Shown one piece after another: positions 46,885 through 54,913 of a stretch of DNA of 64,000 nucleotides. Under the pieces are notes generated by a model. It was given only the letters and a program-made list of their open reading frames with translations. It ran no database searches and was not told the origin of the DNA. How positions within the stretch are numbered: the first letter of the stretch is position 1; each line of letters opens with the position of its first letter. The position numbers were made by a program, and so were the translations under genes. The DNA is from an uncultured Blautia sp. (GTDB lineage: Bacteria > Bacillota > Clostridia > Lachnospirales > Lachnospiraceae). Location: assembly GCF_934371575.1 (NCBI RefSeq), contig NZ_CAKRNY010000018.1:1-64000 (forward strand). The letters run 5' to 3'.

Positions 46885-47363
46885 TTGAAATCTGTCTGCT
46901 AAAGCAGACTGTATCTGGCGCGCAAAGCGCAACAAGTCCTTCTAAGATTGAGGGGGGAGGGCGTTTGAAGCGGACTTGTCCTCTTGTTCTATGATAGGTG
47001 ATTTTATTGAAAATCTTTATCGCATAAAGCTCTGCCAGGCAGAAGTGTGCAGCGGTAAAATGGTAAATGCGGATTTGCTGTTTATACAAATAAAGAGTGT
47101 TATTACGGACTTAAAAACATATTTAAAAATAAGATGGTAATAATAATGAAAATAAGGGCGATAAAATGTACATTAACAATGAAAAAGAGTTTCTAAAAAG
47201 CAGTTGTGCGATGATTATAATTAATAAATAACGTTTGCTTTTGCAAAAAATGCAATAAAAGTCCGATAAACGACACAATAACACAACAAACAGAAGAAAA
47301 GTACCGAATAAAGTACTTTAAAACAAAAATACGCAATGAGAAAAGAATCAAACAAGTCCCTTA

Positions 47364-47393
47364 CAGAGGTTGCGAAAAGCAATAAGCAGTGTG
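47364..47393 (+). repeat. 30-bp direct repeat, copy 1
   Basis: CAGAGGTTGCGAAAAGCAAT followed by AAGCAGTGTG; differs at one base from 47481-47510. Each copy is followed within about 20 bases by AGAAGGAG and a similar tail. Confidence 0.85.
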
Positions 47394-47480
47394 CTTGTTT
47401 GTATTAGAAGGAGTGCAAGTAGCAAAATGTATCTGGAATATCCGCTTGACCTGAATTAACTAAGTTTCTACAGAGGTCAG

Positions 47481-47510
47481 CAGAGGTTGCGAAAAGCAAT
47501 AAGTAGTGTG
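47481..47510 (+). repeat. 30-bp direct repeat, copy 2
   Basis: As copy 1 with T for C in AAGTAGTGTG. The distance between copy starts is 117 bp. Only two copies, so not a CRISPR array. Confidence 0.85.
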
Positions 47511-47587
47511 AGAGCTTCTTTATATGAGAAGGAGCGAGTGTCAAAAGACCTTTTGACACTCATATCATTTATATTATATGAGAACAG

Positions 47588-47632
47588 AAAAACCTTGAAG
47601 TATATTTTATAATATAACTTCAAGGTTTTTAA
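47588..47632 (-). terminator. terminator of the alpha/beta hydrolase gene (bidirectional)
   Basis: AAAAACCTTGAAGT and ACTTCAAGGTTTTT form a 14-bp stem around an AT-rich loop, with T tracts both ways. Confidence 0.88.
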
Positions 47633-47656
47633 CTGATCAATTATGCTTCTGTGTGC

Positions 47657-48610
47657 TTAAAAGAATGTACCAACCTGTTCCAGAAATGCTTCTACATTTT
47701 CAATATGCGGAAAATGCTTAGAACAGGGAATTGTTACTGATTCGATTGCTGGATTAACTTTCTGATAAGCGTCTACAATAGCTGCTCCATTTGGTTCATC
47801 TTCACCTTCAACAATATAAATGCTGTTGTCTATGGATTCTATTGCGTGATAAATATTAATGTTCATATATTTTGCACTTTGGCTGGCATATAAACATTTA
47901 GCGTAATATCCACCTTTGTGTGCGGCTTCATAATATGCATCCTGGATATCTTTATCTACATGGAAAGGATTGTAATATAGATTATCGAGGAAGAGATCAC
48001 TAATTGTTTCACGTGAAACAATTATATGATATATAAATGTTCCGAACACAGGTATTTCAATAAAGAACTTAAATAACTTATCTTTTTTAGTAGTGGTCTG
48101 AGCCAGGGAACTCATACTTACTGGATTGACAAACATGATTTTGTTAATGTTTTCCCTGTCGTAAGCGGCTGCTGTGGCAACAAATGAACATGAAAAACCA
48201 CTGGCAATAATGTCTGTCTTTTCTTTTATCACATTTTTAATAAAGTCGCAAATGATTTGAACAAAAAGGAAATTAGTATATGTAATTCCTGCTTTCTCGG
48301 ATCTTCCGCATCCCAACAGATCGATAGTATATACTGTATGTTCCTGCGCAAGCTGAGATTCAATACGTGACCACTCATATCCGCTGGCACCAGGCATGGT
48401 ATCATGAATTAAAAGAAGAGGTGATCCTTTTCCTTTTTTGGTATAATATATTTTTCCAAAACGCCATTTATAGTAATTGTGATTGGAAAAATCAAGCATT
48501 TCTTTTAGCTGAGAAGAGGCAACGATTACTCTATTGGTGAGGTGAATGACGCCGGCTGCAATAGTTGTGAGAGCTGCAAGCGTCAGAAATTTATGTTTAC
48601 TGTCTTTCAT
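47657..48610 (-). CDS. alpha/beta hydrolase
   Basis: 317 aa. N-terminal hydrophobic segment (FLTLAALTTIAAGVIHL, residues 9-25) suggests membrane association. The fold shows LLLIHDTMPGASGYEW (oxyanion region near 67), the nucleophile elbow SGFSCS near 137, where the usual last Gly is Ser, and a C-terminal histidine (SKHFPHIENVEAF). The substrate is unknown. It is the only chromosomal gene on the lagging strand to the right of oriC, and it carries a perfect parS at 48005 in its coding sequence. Own promoter and terminator. Confidence 0.88.
   Translation of the reverse strand: MKDSKHKFLTLAALTTIAAGVIHLTNRVIVASSQLKEMLDFSNHNYYKWRFGKIYYTKKGKGSPLLLIHDTMPGASGYEWSRIESQLAQEHTVYTIDLLGCGRSEKAGITYTNFLFVQIICDFIKNVIKEKTDIIASGFSCSFVATAAAYDRENINKIMFVNPVSMSSLAQTTTKKDKLFKFFIEIPVFGTFIYHIIVSRETISDLFLDNLYYNPFHVDKDIQDAYYEAAHKGGYYAKCLYASQSAKYMNINIYHAIESIDNSIYIVEGEDEPNGAAIVDAYQKVNPAIESVTIPCSKHFPHIENVEAFLEQVGTFF
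48005..48020. other. parS: parS site inside the hydrolase gene
   Basis: TGTTTCACGTGAAACA, perfect. In the reverse frame it also encodes V-S-R-E-T. Confidence 0.95.
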
Positions 48611-48643
48611 TTTATAGAGAACCTCCTTTGAGTTTGTATGTAT

Positions 48644-48672
48644 ATTATACGCCTAAAATGGCGGTTTTACAA
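48644..48672 (-). promoter_or_regulatory. promoter of the alpha/beta hydrolase
   Basis: TTGTAA (48672-48667), 17 bp, TATAAT (48649-48644). The ribosome site AAGGAGG follows closely. Confidence 0.8.
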
Positions 48673-48776
48673 TGATTTTTGTGTTCTCTTTTGGTTTAAA
48701 ATGCAGGTGCATTGGGCATAATAATCTAAAATATAAAAATAGACAATATTTTAATAAAAAGAAATAGCATTTTCTA

Positions 48777-48792
48777 TGTTTCACGTGAAACA
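48777..48792. other. parS: parS site upstream of parA
   Basis: TGTTTCACGTGAAACA, perfect, 29 bp upstream of a TATAAT (48821-48826) that probably serves parA. Bound ParB could repress its own operon. Confidence 0.95.
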
Positions 48793-48866
48793 TTATGTGG
48801 CGAGATAAAATCAAAAGTGTTATAATATCAATAGTTATATGATAATTAAGAAAGGGAGGGTTGATA

Positions 48867-49634
48867 TTGGGCAGAACGATTGCAGTTGCAAATCAGAAAG
48901 GCGGAGTTGGTAAATCAACTACAGCGATTAACCTTTCGGCATGTTTGGCAGAAAAAGGGAAAAAAGTTCTGACAATTGACATGGATCCTCAGGGAAATAC
49001 TACCAGTGGATTAGGTGTTGATAAAAACGAAGTAGAAAATACATTATATGAGCTTCTGGTAGGACAGTCCGACATTGAGAAGACAATTGTCAAAGATGCA
49101 GTAGAAAATGTGGATTTGATACCATCAAACGTAAATCTGTCTGGTGCAGAGATCGAACTTGTTGGTATTGATAATAAAGAATACATATTGAAAGAAATTA
49201 CTGATAAAATAAAGGATAATTATGATTACATAATCATTGATTGTCCACCATCTTTGAATATGCTTACTATTAATGCGCTTACTGCTGCGTCTTCTGTTTT
49301 AGTTCCTATTCAGTGTGAATATTACGCGCTGGAAGGACTGTCACAGTTGATACATACAATTGATTTGGTAAAAGATAGATTGAATAATGATCTGGAAATT
49401 GAGGGCGTTGTATTTACTATGTACGATGCCAGAACAAATTTATCTCTGCAGGTGGTTGAGAATGTTAAGGAAAATCTTCAGCAGAATATTTACAAGACCA
49501 TTATTCCGAGAAATGTCAGACTTGCAGAAGCTCCAAGCTATGGACAGCCAATTACACTATATGATTCAAGATCCACAGGAGCAGAAGCATATCGCCTTCT
49601 TGCAGAAGAAGTGATAAACAGGGAGGTTGAATAA
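48867..49634 (+). CDS. parA: chromosome partitioning ATPase ParA (Soj)
   Basis: 255-aa Walker-type ATPase. Deviant Walker A KGGVGKST near 11, Walker A' switch near DMDPQGN, Walker B IIDCPPS. Drives origin segregation and, in Bacillus, regulates DnaA. I choose TTG 48867 (GGGAGGG 6 nt upstream) over TTG 48861. Couples to parB by a 1-nt overlap. Confidence 0.97.
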   Translation: MGRTIAVANQKGGVGKSTTAINLSACLAEKGKKVLTIDMDPQGNTTSGLGVDKNEVENTLYELLVGQSDIEKTIVKDAVENVDLIPSNVNLSGAEIELVGIDNKEYILKEITDKIKDNYDYIIIDCPPSLNMLTINALTAASSVLVPIQCEYYALEGLSQLIHTIDLVKDRLNNDLEIEGVVFTMYDARTNLSLQVVENVKENLQQNIYKTIIPRNVRLAEAPSYGQPITLYDSRSTGAEAYRLLAEEVINREVE

Positions 49635-50635
49635 TGGCAGTTAAGAAGAAAGGTCTTGGAAGAGGTCTGGATGCTCTTTTTCCTGAAAAAACAGCAAAAC
49701 CAGTAGAGAAAAAGCCAGAACCGAAATCTGCTGTATTAAGTGAAGGGGCACAACCGCAGACGGAGGATGTCACAACTGCTTCTACTGTGAAGCGTGTTAC
49801 TGAAGTAAAGACAGCAGAAATACCTGCAGAAGCTGAGCCGAAGAAATCAGACATGCTTGTAAAGATTTCTAAAGTGGAGCCGAATAGAACTCAGCCTCGT
49901 AAACAGTTTGATGAAGATGCTTTGCTGGAATTATCAGAGTCAATTAAACAGTTTGGTATTCTGCAGCCACTTCTGGTCTCAAATAAAGGTGATTATTATG
50001 AAATCATTGCAGGTGAGAGAAGATGGAGAGCTGCCAAGCTTGCAGGACTGAAAGAAGTTCCGGTAATAATTAAAGAGTTTAATGATCAACAGGTAGTTGA
50101 GATTTCCCTGATTGAAAATATTCAGCGGGAAGACTTAAATCCAATAGAAGAAGCGATGGCTTACAGACGTCTGATTGATGAATTTAAGCTGAAACAGGAT
50201 AGTATAGCAGAACGCGTTTCTAAAAGCAGAACTGCTGTGACGAATTCCCTCCGTCTTCTGAAACTGGATGACAGAGTCCAGCAGATGTTGATTGATGAAA
50301 TGATCTCAGCAGGACATGCACGTGCCATTCTTGCCATTCCCGATAAGGAAAAACAGGCAAGTGTTGCAATGAAGGTTTTTGACGAGAAATTAAGCGTACG
50401 TGAGACGGAAAAATTGGTGAAACATATTGTTGAGCCGCCGAAAAAGAAGACTGAGAAGCCAGTGAATATGGCAGAGGATGCAATTTATGAGAGTCTCGAG
50501 GAGAAGATGAAGGGAATCATTGGAACTCGGGTTTTTATCCACAGGAAAAAGAATAATAAAGGTAAAATTGAAATTGAATATTATTCCAGAGACGAACTGG
50601 AAAGAATCATTGAATTGTTTGAATCTATAAGATAA
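49634..50635 (+). CDS. parB: chromosome partitioning protein ParB (Spo0J)
   Basis: 333-aa parS-binding CTPase clamp. N-terminal KKGLGRGLDALFPEK (ParA-contacting), a charged linker (about 20-75), CTP-binding GERRWRAAK near 123, ENIQREDLNPIEEA near 155, and the HTH (DSIAERVSKSRTAVTNSLRLL, about 185-205). C-terminal dimer domain ends RDELERIIELFESIR. Three parS sites lie within 4 kb upstream. Confidence 0.97.
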   Translation: MAVKKKGLGRGLDALFPEKTAKPVEKKPEPKSAVLSEGAQPQTEDVTTASTVKRVTEVKTAEIPAEAEPKKSDMLVKISKVEPNRTQPRKQFDEDALLELSESIKQFGILQPLLVSNKGDYYEIIAGERRWRAAKLAGLKEVPVIIKEFNDQQVVEISLIENIQREDLNPIEEAMAYRRLIDEFKLKQDSIAERVSKSRTAVTNSLRLLKLDDRVQQMLIDEMISAGHARAILAIPDKEKQASVAMKVFDEKLSVRETEKLVKHIVEPPKKKTEKPVNMAEDAIYESLEEKMKGIIGTRVFIHRKKNNKGKIEIEYYSRDELERIIELFESIR

Positions 50636-50644
50636 GGAGAGTGC

Positions 50645-51169
50645 ATGAGCAGTATTTTTGACAGCCTGGGAATTGATCCGGGAATCATTATTATTTTACT
50701 GCTGATTCTGACCATCGTTCTGGCGGTGAATGTATTCAGCAGCAAAATGAGGCTTAGCCGGTTGGAACGTAAATATAAAATGTTCATGAAGGGCAGTGAC
50801 GCACAATCTCTTGAAAAGGTCTTTGTACGAAAATTTGCCCAGATCGATCGCCTCTATGAAGCGAAAGAAGATCATGAGCATGATATCAGCTTTATTAAAC
50901 ATCATCTGGAAACAATGTTCAGTAAATATGGCGTTGAAAAGTATGATGCATTTGATGATGTAGGCGGCAAACTTAGTTTTGCGCTTGCATTACTGGATCA
51001 GGATAATTCTGGTGTTATTTTGAATGCAGTTCATAGTAGAGATAACTGTTTCCTTTATTTAAAAGAAATTGTAAAGGGAGAGTCCTATGTGATGCTGAGT
51101 CAGGAAGAACTGGAAGCTTTAAGAAAAGCTGTTAATTTTGGTTTGGAAAATATTGAAAAAGATGAGTAG
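50645..51169 (+). CDS. DUF4446 family protein
   Basis: 174 aa, one N-terminal TM (IIIILLLILTIVLAVNVF, about 14-31), then a coiled-coil region (RLERKYKMFMKG, SLEKVFVRKFAQIDRL) and a small globular C-terminal domain (ALALLDQDNSGVILNAVHSR). Found beside parB in many Clostridia; function unknown. It follows parB by 9 nt. Confidence 0.9.
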   Translation: MSSIFDSLGIDPGIIIILLLILTIVLAVNVFSSKMRLSRLERKYKMFMKGSDAQSLEKVFVRKFAQIDRLYEAKEDHEHDISFIKHHLETMFSKYGVEKYDAFDDVGGKLSFALALLDQDNSGVILNAVHSRDNCFLYLKEIVKGESYVMLSQEELEALRKAVNFGLENIEKDE

Positions 51170-51416
51170 AGTGAATCACATAAATAACGCATCAAACAAT
51201 ATGATAATATTGTTATAAAAGAAAATAAAGATGTCAATATTGTTATAAAAACATCTAATTAATTTATTTTTCCAAACAGGCATGTGGCTGATAAGCGACA
51301 TCATCATATGTAAGAATATTCAATACAGATTAAAAAGATAACATCAAGCAAGATAAATAAAAAATGGAAAATAAAACAGATACTTACTAATAAATGTATC
51401 AGTACAGGAGGAAGAC
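51170..51416 (+). other. serS upstream region with a 15-bp tandem-spaced repeat
   Basis: AT-rich 247 bp without a gene. AATATTGTTATAAAA occurs at 51206 and 51236, exactly 30 bp apart. I looked for a T-box antiterminator (the conserved TGGNACCGCG) and found none. No clear promoter. Confidence 0.6.
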
Positions 51417-52709
51417 ATGTTAGACATTAAATTTGTGAGAGAAAACCCGGAGATTGTAAAGCAGAATATTCGCAACAAATTCCAGGACAGCAAGCTGGAA
51501 CTTGTTGATAAGGTTCTTGAGCTTGATAAAGAGAACCGTGAGATCAAACAGGAAGTTGAAGCGCTTCGTGCAGAAAGAAACAAAACTTCCAAACAGATCG
51601 GTGCTCTTATGGGTCAGGGAAAGAGAGAAGAAGCTGAGGAAGTTAAGAAACAGGTTGCTGCTTCCGGTGAGCGTATCGAGGAGCTTTCTAAGAGAGAGAA
51701 GGAAGTTGAGGAAGAGCTTCTGAAAGACATGATGGTAATCCCGAACATCATTGATCCATCTGTACCGATTGGTAAAGATGACAGCGAAAATGTTGAAATT
51801 GAAAAATTCGGTGAGCCGGTAGTTCCGGATTTTGAGGTTCCATATCACACAGAGATTATGGAAGCATTTGACGGAATTGATCTTGACAGTGCAAGACGTG
51901 TTGCAGGTAATGGTTTCTACTATCTGATGGGAGATATTGCAAGACTTCATTCCGCTGTTATTGCATACGCACGTGATTTTATGATTAACAGAGGCTTCAC
52001 ATACTGTGTACCGCCATTCATGATCAGAAGTAACGTTGTAACTGGCGTTATGAGCTTTGCGGAAATGGACGCTATGATGTATAAGATCGAGGGCGAGGAT
52101 CTTTACCTGATCGGAACCAGCGAACATTCCATGATCGGTAAATTTATTGATCAGATCATTCCGGAGGAAGAACTTCCAAAGACTCTTACCAGCTATTCTC
52201 CATGCTTCCGTAAGGAGAAAGGTGCTCATGGACTTGAGGAGAGAGGTGTTTACCGTATCCATCAGTTTGAGAAACAGGAGATGATCGTAGTCTGCAAACC
52301 AGAGGAAAGCAAAATGTGGTTTGAAAAATTATGGCAGAACACAGTAGATCTGTTCCGTTCTCTGGATATTCCGGTTCGTACACTGGAGTGCTGCTCCGGT
52401 GACCTGGCAGACCTGAAGGTGAAATCCCTTGATGTTGAAGCTTGGTCTCCAAGACAGAAGAAATACTTTGAGGTAGGAAGCTGCTCTAACCTGGGAGATG
52501 CACAGGCTCGTCGTCTGAAAATCCGTGTAAACGGAAAAGATGGCAAGAAGTATCTTGCTCATACATTAAACAATACAGTTGTTGCTCCGCCTAGAATGCT
52601 GATCGCTTTCCTTGAAAATAATCTCAATGCAGATGGAAGCGTTAATATTCCGACAGCACTTCAGCCATACATGGGTGGCATGACAAAAATCGAGAAAAAG
52701 TCCAAATAA
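51417..52709 (+). CDS. serS: seryl-tRNA synthetase
   Basis: Class II synthetase, 430 aa. N-terminal coiled-coil arm about 28-105 (KELDKENREIKQEVEALRAERNK type) contacts the tRNA long arm. Motif 2 FRKEKGAHGLEERGVYRIHQF near 264 and motif 3 (LNNTVVAPPRMLIAFLEN near 380) are intact. TSEHSMIG is the typical serine-binding segment. RBS AGGAGG. Terminal gene of the oriC-proximal block. Confidence 0.97.
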   Translation: MLDIKFVRENPEIVKQNIRNKFQDSKLELVDKVLELDKENREIKQEVEALRAERNKTSKQIGALMGQGKREEAEEVKKQVAASGERIEELSKREKEVEEELLKDMMVIPNIIDPSVPIGKDDSENVEIEKFGEPVVPDFEVPYHTEIMEAFDGIDLDSARRVAGNGFYYLMGDIARLHSAVIAYARDFMINRGFTYCVPPFMIRSNVVTGVMSFAEMDAMMYKIEGEDLYLIGTSEHSMIGKFIDQIIPEEELPKTLTSYSPCFRKEKGAHGLEERGVYRIHQFEKQEMIVVCKPEESKMWFEKLWQNTVDLFRSLDIPVRTLECCSGDLADLKVKSLDVEAWSPRQKKYFEVGSCSNLGDAQARRLKIRVNGKDGKKYLAHTLNNTVVAPPRMLIAFLENNLNADGSVNIPTALQPYMGGMTKIEKKSK

Positions 52710-52729
52710 TCGGACTTATAGAACAAAAA

Positions 52730-52761
52730 AGTGCAAAGTCCTATTGGCTGGACTTTGCACT
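52730..52761 (-). terminator. hairpin with T tract on the minus strand, downstream of serS
   Basis: AGTGCAAAGTCC and GGACTTTGCACT are a perfect 12-bp stem. The T run (TTTTTT) follows on the minus strand, while on the plus strand, where serS reads, A residues follow. It may still fold and stall plus-strand RNA polymerase, but it looks reversed. Confidence 0.6.
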
Positions 52762-52892
52762 AAAAAATAGAAAAAGATATTAGATGTATGTATAACAATA
52801 AAAGTTATAAAATATTATCTGGAATCTGTTTTAAAGTGCTGTTATAAGATATTAGAACATTATATGTAAGCTACAGTCAGGGAGGTGATAGT

Positions 52893-53765
52893 GTGCACAG
52901 TTATTTAAGAACTGTTGGCTTTTCTAAGGTAAAGTCACGTAAAGAAATGCAGGAGATTATCCAGGATGTGATGAATACTTACGATGAAAAAATTGCAGTG
53001 GAGAATCATCCAGACGGTGTTTTTATACAATATTCCAAGAATTATGGCTGCGACTGTGGAATCACAGTTTGCGGACAGTATGATGAGGACAATGAGTTTC
53101 ATGTGGAATATACATTCCCATTTTTTTGTGGCACAGGGATCACCAGCCAGGAGCATGTGATCGTGGAAAGACACGCAGAAAAAGAATCCTATGCAGGTGC
53201 ATGTGATGATATGCGCCTGGGGGTTACTTTAATCTTTTATCTTCAGAATCCGGCTGAATATATGTTGGAAAAATATAAGGGAAATATGCGTGAAGGACAG
53301 CCGCTGACGATTACAGGTCTGGCAAGAGAAGGGAAAATCCTCTTACCTGTTCAGAAGGACAAAGAAGCTGTGAAAGTGGAACGGGAGCTGACAAAGAACC
53401 GCAATAATCTGATCGCAGCAGCCAGAGATGGTGATGAGGAGGCAATGGAAGATCTGACAATGGAGGACATGGACACCTATTCCATGATTTCCGAGCGTAT
53501 TGTCACAGACGATGTGCTGACAATTGTGGATACCTGCTTTATGCCTCACGGAATCGAGTGCGACCAGTACAGTGTGATTGGTGAAATTGTGGATTTCGTG
53601 AATTTTAAGAATAATCTCACTGGCGAAGAACTGTGCCAGATGACCATCGACTGTAATGATATCCAATTTGATGTCTGCATAAACCGCGCAGACCTGCTGG
53701 GCGAACCGGCTGTAGGACGGCGGTTTAAGGGACTGATCTGGCTACAGGGACAGCTGCATTTTTGA
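52893..53765 (+). CDS. DUF3881 family protein
   Basis: 290-aa protein of a family seen almost only in Lachnospiraceae. Start is GTG (HSYLRTVGFSKVKSRKEMQEI) after GGGAGGTGATA. The N-terminal half has ENHPDGVFIQYSKNYGCDCG and FHVEYTFPFFCGTG; an acidic segment (DEEAMEDLTMEDMDTYSMI) follows. No signal peptide. Function unknown. Own terminator downstream. Confidence 0.88.
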   Translation: MHSYLRTVGFSKVKSRKEMQEIIQDVMNTYDEKIAVENHPDGVFIQYSKNYGCDCGITVCGQYDEDNEFHVEYTFPFFCGTGITSQEHVIVERHAEKESYAGACDDMRLGVTLIFYLQNPAEYMLEKYKGNMREGQPLTITGLAREGKILLPVQKDKEAVKVERELTKNRNNLIAAARDGDEEAMEDLTMEDMDTYSMISERIVTDDVLTIVDTCFMPHGIECDQYSVIGEIVDFVNFKNNLTGEELCQMTIDCNDIQFDVCINRADLLGEPAVGRRFKGLIWLQGQLHF

Positions 53766-53779
53766 ATGAAAACTACAAG

Positions 53780-53816
53780 GGCGTAGAACACTTCAATGTG
53801 TCTGCGCTTTTTTTGT
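53780..53816 (+). terminator. terminator after the DUF3881 gene
   Basis: GCGTAGA-CAC...GTG-TCTGCGC with one bulge, followed by TTTTTTT. Confidence 0.88.
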
Positions 53817-53832
53817 TTCTAAATTTTTATAA

Positions 53833-53861
53833 TTGACATTGTTTTTCTACTGTGCTATTAT
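53833..53861 (+). promoter_or_regulatory. promoter of the accessory import operon
   Basis: TTGACA (53833-53838), 17 bp, TATTAT (53856-53861). The leader of about 65 nt has no strong secondary structure. No regulator gene lies next to it. Confidence 0.88.
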
Positions 53862-53932
53862 CTGCTAAAGTGCTAAACCTACAAAATGAATGGGAATAAA
53901 GGGTATATATAAGACCATAAAATTTGTTAATT

Positions 53933-54913
53933 ATGAATAAAACAGAGAATAAACATTTGGAAGTTTTGCTGTTAGCCTGGGGTACAATTCTGATCTGGGC
54001 GTTAACTTATATCTTCACGAAGATAGGGCTGCTTTATTATAGTGCATTTTCGCTGAGTGCATTCCGATATTTGTCTGCCGGTGCAGTTACACTGGTGACA
54101 GTTGTGATCCGCAGGGAGAAACTGCCGGCGGCAAGGGATATACCGCTTTTTTTTCTGACTGGCGGTGCCGGTTTTGTCCTGTATGTAGTTGCACTGAATA
54201 ATGGAATGGAGACCGTATCGGTTTCTGCCTCCAGTGTGATCATCAGTACATCACCGATCATGGTAGCTTTATTGGGAAGCATCCTTTTTCACGAGCATCT
54301 GGGGAAGCTTCAGATGGTTGCAATTGCGGTTGAATTCATAGGAGTTCTGATTGTTTGTCTGTGGAATGGAAATGTCTATGCAGGAAGAGGAATTTTGCTT
54401 ATCGTAGCTGCCATGTTCTGTTTCACCGGATATAATTTACTGACAAGACTTCTGGTAAAGCGGTATAGTCCTTATCAGATCACAGAGTACAGTATGATCA
54501 GTGCGGCTGTTCTATATCTTTTTTTTCTTCCGAAGACAGTGAAAGGAATATTTGAATGGAACAGAAGCGGAGTTATCAGTGTACTGTTTCTGGGAATTTT
54601 TGGCAGTGTGATTGCATATGCAATGTGGAACAGAGCGCTGAATCTGGCAGATAAGACTTCTGAAGTAACAAATGCTATGTTTTTAACACCATTGTTAAGC
54701 AGTATCATGAGTTTTATCATGTTAAAGGAAATTCCGGGGGTCGGAACCATACTTGGTGGTGGAATTATCATCTTTGGACTGATCCTTTTTACGAAAGGAA
54801 CCAAAAGGGAGGATACCAATGCAAAAGGAAGTAGAGAGAGAACTGGCTCTGTTTCGAAAGAAAACCAGAGATATGGTCTGCGGAAACATTCTGGCAGAAT
54901 CCTTTTCCGTTGA
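53933..54913 (+). CDS. DMT/EamA-family permease
   Basis: Ten-TM drug/metabolite transporter, about 326 aa from ATG 53933. Opening VLLLAWGTILIWALTYIFTK and the internal repeat (two EamA halves near 10-140 and 155-290) fit. Start is unsure: no good ribosome site, and a TTG at 53924 is possible. The last about 32 residues (KEDTNAKGSRERTG onward) overlap the next gene and are hydrophilic, so the true end may be a relic of a shifted frame. Could export the amine/acid released by the operon; substrate unknown. Confidence 0.85.
   Translation: MNKTENKHLEVLLLAWGTILIWALTYIFTKIGLLYYSAFSLSAFRYLSAGAVTLVTVVIRREKLPAARDIPLFFLTGGAGFVLYVVALNNGMETVSVSASSVIISTSPIMVALLGSILFHEHLGKLQMVAIAVEFIGVLIVCLWNGNVYAGRGILLIVAAMFCFTGYNLLTRLLVKRYSPYQITEYSMISAAVLYLFFLPKTVKGIFEWNRSGVISVLFLGIFGSVIAYAMWNRALNLADKTSEVTNAMFLTPLLSSIMSFIMLKEIPGVGTILGGGIIIFGLILFTKGTKREDTNAKGSRERTGSVSKENQRYGLRKHSGRILFR

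Larger units (their letters stand above)
46885..47587. other. 700-bp region without a gene
   Basis: AT-rich, many stops on both strands. A minus-strand frame at 46748-47089 overlaps the terminator and repeat and has no ribosome site or family match. The segment carries short hairpins (CAAGTCC/GGACTTG near 46932, GAGTGTCAAAAG/CTTTTGACACTC near 47537) and two 30-bp direct repeats listed separately. It could be a structured RNA locus or decayed mobile DNA. Confidence 0.6.

Noticed and set aside
46748..47089. Minus-strand ORF of 113 aa
   Set aside because: Runs through a terminator and a repeat element, with no ribosome site.
47364..47510. CRISPR array
   Set aside because: Only two copies, spacer of 87 bp, and no cas genes nearby.
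51170..51416. T-box riboswitch before serS
   Set aside because: No conserved TGGNACCGCG antiterminator or specifier-like structure found.
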